DNA of 23,745 bases from a virus: the IMG/VR virus record IMGVR_UViG_3300045921_000147, positions 1 to 23,745 of that record; one strand, 5' to 3'. Under the pieces are notes generated by a model, which was not told the origin of the DNA, made no database searches, and worked only from the letters and a program-made list of their open reading frames with translations. A program made the translations under genes and the position numbers. Positions 21,682-23,745 of this stretch are shown piece after piece (positions within the stretch are counted from its first letter, which is position 1; each line of letters starts with the position of its first letter).

Positions 21682-22777
21682 ATAAACACTCAGTCGCCCC
21701 AATAATTTTTGCTATGTGTGTAGTTGTACAACCAATTGGAATAACAATACACTTTGGAAAATTTTTAGGTACCGATACACCATATGCACTATCGTCATCT
21801 GTTATAATAATTGAAAGTTCAGATCTATCTTTATAAATGTTATCAATAACAGATTGGTAATTTGTTCCTCCCGCACCACACATAGGATCATTTACCAAAA
21901 GTGTATTATTAAAATACAAAACATCTGATCTGACCCGACCACGATATTTTAAAAGCAATTTATTGATATAATCTATACTATCTTTTGTTTTTTCTAGACT
22001 AAAAGATCCGCTTCGATCTACATAAATTGTTAGTTTAGGTGTTTTAGGAATTGATGATATGCCTTTTAGAATTAAATTTGTGCTATCAGCACGTCTATTC
22101 GGTCTTCTATATGTTTTTACACGGCCAATCACACTACGCCCAAAATAACGATCCATAATAGAAGACAATGATGGTTTTGGTAGTGTAAAGTTATTTACAG
22201 AGTACTGTGCTTGTTGTTTAGATCGTTCATATTTGATTTGAGATATTTGTTCATTTATTTTTTTCTTTACTTCTTCAACTAACTCCTCAATATTTGGAAT
22301 ATTTGGTGTATTTCTATTTTCATCAGTTATTTCTAAATTACCATCAGAATCTATAGAAACATAAAGTTTTTCTGCTTCTTTCTTTTCAAGTAATAAATCG
22401 TAAAATTCTTCTGCATATTTTGCTCCAGTAAAATCTTCACAATGAATTTTACGAATTGCGCCTGACAAAGATGATCTTGGTCTTGTGATCATATCATCAT
22501 CTTTATCAGTGTATATATGGTATGCTATTTCCAAATCACATGCAATATTCCATAATTTATTATTCCAAATACCATTTATAGATTTCTGTTTTAAGCATTT
22601 GGCACTTCCGCGTGATCGATGACGTAACCAAATATGAGAAAGTTCGTGCAAAAGTAACGTTTCACGTTCATCTACACGAACTACCTCACGACTTATATAT
22701 ACCGATGTAAAATCAGTATACCCCACACTTGGTTTATTACCATCAAAATCAATTATTGGAATATTAGTCGAAATCAT
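21674..22777 (-). CDS. VWA-domain protein with HExxH metallopeptidase-like domain (DUF2201-like)
   Basis: A 367-residue partner of MoxR-type ATPases. The N-terminal domain has LLLHELSHIWLRHRS with H44-E45-x2-H48, the zinc-binding HExxH of putative metallopeptidases. A charged linker of about 100 residues follows, with coiled-coil tendency (EKKEAEK, EELVEEVKKKINEQ). The C-terminal VWA-like domain has the MIDAS motif D254-R-S-G-S258, the MIDAS Thr in GAGGTNY (T305) and IIITDDDS (Asp near 327). Related proteins are encoded beside MoxR ATPases, and such pairs are thought to remodel or activate target proteins using metal-dependent contacts. The target in this phage is unknown. It overlaps the AAA+ gene as ATGA. 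Confidence 0.88.
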   Translation of the reverse strand: MISTNIPIIDFDGNKPSVGYTDFTSVYISREVVRVDERETLLLHELSHIWLRHRSRGSAKCLKQKSINGIWNNKLWNIACDLEIAYHIYTDKDDDMITRPRSSLSGAIRKIHCEDFTGAKYAEEFYDLLLEKKEAEKLYVSIDSDGNLEITDENRNTPNIPNIEELVEEVKKKINEQISQIKYERSKQQAQYSVNNFTLPKPSLSSIMDRYFGRSVIGRVKTYRRPNRRADSTNLILKGISSIPKTPKLTIYVDRSGSFSLEKTKDSIDYINKLLLKYRGRVRSDVLYFNNTLLVNDPMCGAGGTNYQSVIDNIYKDRSELSIIITDDDSAYGVSVPKNFPKCIVIPIGCTTTHIAKIIGATECLYD

Positions 22778-23589
22778 TTATTTATAATTCTAATTGGGCT
22801 AATTTTTGATGTTTTAGAAAAAGGTTTTCTAGAGAAATTTATCAATGTTTGCCTTGCTCTAGACTCTTCTTTTGAAATTTCAGATTTATCAAATACTCGT
22901 AACATTTGATCTGCTGCAACACCACTAAGTAGTCCACGTACTAGTTCAGAACGTTCATCCTTCGATGGACTATTCAATGCTGCTCTAAACGCCATATCTA
23001 AAGTTCTAGGGCAGGTAAGTCTCCAGGACCATTCTCCCTCTACACCAGATACATCTAGTAATGGTATTTCTCCAACTTCAACTAATGCAGCAACTTCATT
23101 TGCTAAATCTTCGTGTTCAGTATTTTTCCATTGAGACTTAAACCAATTACACCAATTGTTTACGTTGGGTACAAAAGTACGAACAGAAAATCTAGACCGC
23201 ATTGCCTGACTTATTCCATCACCTCCACCCCATTCAGGTGGATTTGCAGCAGCAATAATATCGCATGAAGGTGGTAAAGACCATTCACCTATTCTACGAG
23301 ATGCTATTAAAGTCAACAATGTATCAGCTACTTCGCGTCTAGCTTTATCAAGTTCATCAAAAAATATTGCGGTAGTTTTTCCTGCTGACGCGGCCTCTCG
23401 CAATCTTCTAAACATAGGAGGTTCAGTACGTGCCTCTACACCATTTATATGGTACGGAAGCCCTGCAATATCTTCTTCCGTCATAGTAGACAAAAGCACT
23501 ACTTCTGTGTAATCATATTTGCTGATTACAATTTGTGTTTTTCCCACACCTGGCGGTCCAACCCATAAAACAGGAATTGAATGATTCAT
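22774..23589 (-). CDS. MoxR-type AAA+ ATPase
   Basis: A 271-residue single-domain AAA+ ATPase. Walker A is GPPGVGKT at residues 11-18, almost at the N-terminus, so there is no N-terminal domain. EEDIAGLPYHING is the usual MoxR segment after the first helix, Walker B is AIFFDELDKA (74-83), sensor 1 lies in AAANPPEWGGGD (N116), and MRSRF (130-134) holds the arginine finger. The C-terminal lid is short. MoxR ATPases act as chaperones together with VWA proteins, and the VWA gene directly follows with ATGA overlap. The target is unknown; the two Gly/Tyr-rich proteins encoded next are candidates only by position. Confidence 0.9.
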   Translation of the reverse strand: MNHSIPVLWVGPPGVGKTQIVISKYDYTEVVLLSTMTEEDIAGLPYHINGVEARTEPPMFRRLREAASAGKTTAIFFDELDKARREVADTLLTLIASRRIGEWSLPPSCDIIAAANPPEWGGGDGISQAMRSRFSVRTFVPNVNNWCNWFKSQWKNTEHEDLANEVAALVEVGEIPLLDVSGVEGEWSWRLTCPRTLDMAFRAALNSPSKDERSELVRGLLSGVAADQMLRVFDKSEISKEESRARQTLINFSRKPFSKTSKISPIRIINK

Positions 23590-23744
23590 CGAAGTGTAGT
23601 CCCTGAAAACTTGTAAAGGTCAATACAATCAATAATACCGTAACAGGCTGAAATTGGGAAAGTACAAATTGCATCAGGATCAAACCGGTCAAGTACTACC
23701 GTTGCATCCTTATCTCCACGAGCTACACCAGGCATGCCCTTTCC
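23586..23744 (-). CDS. C-terminal fragment of an unidentified gene
   Basis: An open frame enters from the right edge and ends at TGA 23588-23586, overlapping the AAA+ gene start as ATGA. The 52 visible residues run GKGMPGVARGDKDATVVLDR to YKFSGTTLR. They include three Cys (in AICTF, SACYG and IDCID) but no motif that I can assign. The M-P-G-V-A-R-G-D segment looks superficially like a PAAR motif, but the rest does not fit. Whether the gene starts at that Met (49 residues) or outside the window cannot be decided. Confidence 0.55.
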   Translation of the reverse strand, partial: GKGMPGVARGDKDATVVLDRFDPDAICTFPISACYGIIDCIDLYKFSGTTLR

Positions 23745-23745
23745 A

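Noticed and set aside
22779-22786. TATAAATA on the minus strand, identical to the T4 late-promoter core
   Set aside because: It lies in the last codons of the AAA+ gene directly before the VWA ATG, so the start point would fall inside the gene. The same octamer also occurs by chance within coding sequence near 1608-1615, so no weight is given.
23586-23744. A PAAR-type spike protein, because of the segment MPGVARGD
   Set aside because: Only eight residues resemble it; the rest lacks the repeated Gly/His pattern of PAAR domains, and the neighbours are not baseplate genes.

Overview
The window is a gene-dense, AT-rich piece of a tailed-phage genome with a T4-type replisome. Every gene I can support lies on the minus strand, so transcription runs from high to low coordinates. 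Neighbouring genes overlap by 1-29 bases or sit within about 40 bases of each other, and there is no gene-free stretch above 300 bases. No tRNA, rRNA, CRISPR array or insertion sequence was seen. The phage assignment rests on family-B DNA polymerase, sliding clamp and both clamp-loader subunits being encoded together, plus a GIY-YIG homing endonuclease and a common small phage protein. A Gram-negative host is likely but inferred, from the GT9 and LpxH-like proteins.

Right part (23745 to about 21086): the tail of an unidentified gene, then a MoxR-type AAA+ ATPase, a protein joining an HExxH metallopeptidase-like domain to a VWA/MIDAS domain, and two small Gly/Tyr-rich repeat proteins. All five overlap start to stop.

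Middle part (21045 to about 11458): the replication block. In order of transcription it holds DNA polymerase (gp43-like, with an aromatic C-terminal clamp-binding-like tail), a MazG/COG4997-like nucleotide pyrophosphohydrolase, the sliding clamp (gp45-like), a small Cys4 protein, a DruA/DUF4338-like protein, two small unknowns, the clamp-loader large subunit (gp44-like, with a strong Shine-Dalgarno), a zinc-ribbon protein, two small unknowns, a short clamp-loader small subunit (gp62-like), two small proteins (one with a membrane segment), an LpxH-like metallophosphoesterase and a Cas4/AddB-like PD-(D/E)XK nuclease.

Left part (11421 to 1): a separate glycan operon. It starts at a sigma70-like promoter that carries a perfect 12-bp palindrome between its -35 and -10 boxes. 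The first gene encodes a ribbon-helix-helix protein, which suggests autoregulation of the operon. Behind it are two large GT4 glycosyltransferases separated by a homing endonuclease and a small phage protein, then a GT2, GDP-mannose 4,6-dehydratase, two GT-A-like transferases, a SAM methyltransferase, a beta-1,4-galactosyltransferase-like enzyme, a GT9, two more GT2-like enzymes, a HxGH cytidylyltransferase and the start of an NDP-sugar epimerase. Together these could make nucleotide-activated precursors and assemble and methylate an oligosaccharide. Whether it decorates the virion, the phage DNA or the host surface cannot be read from the sequence.

The most interesting items are the promoter-palindrome-RHH head of the glycan operon, the DruA-like gene inside the replisome operon, and the MoxR/VWA/Gly-Tyr-repeat module.
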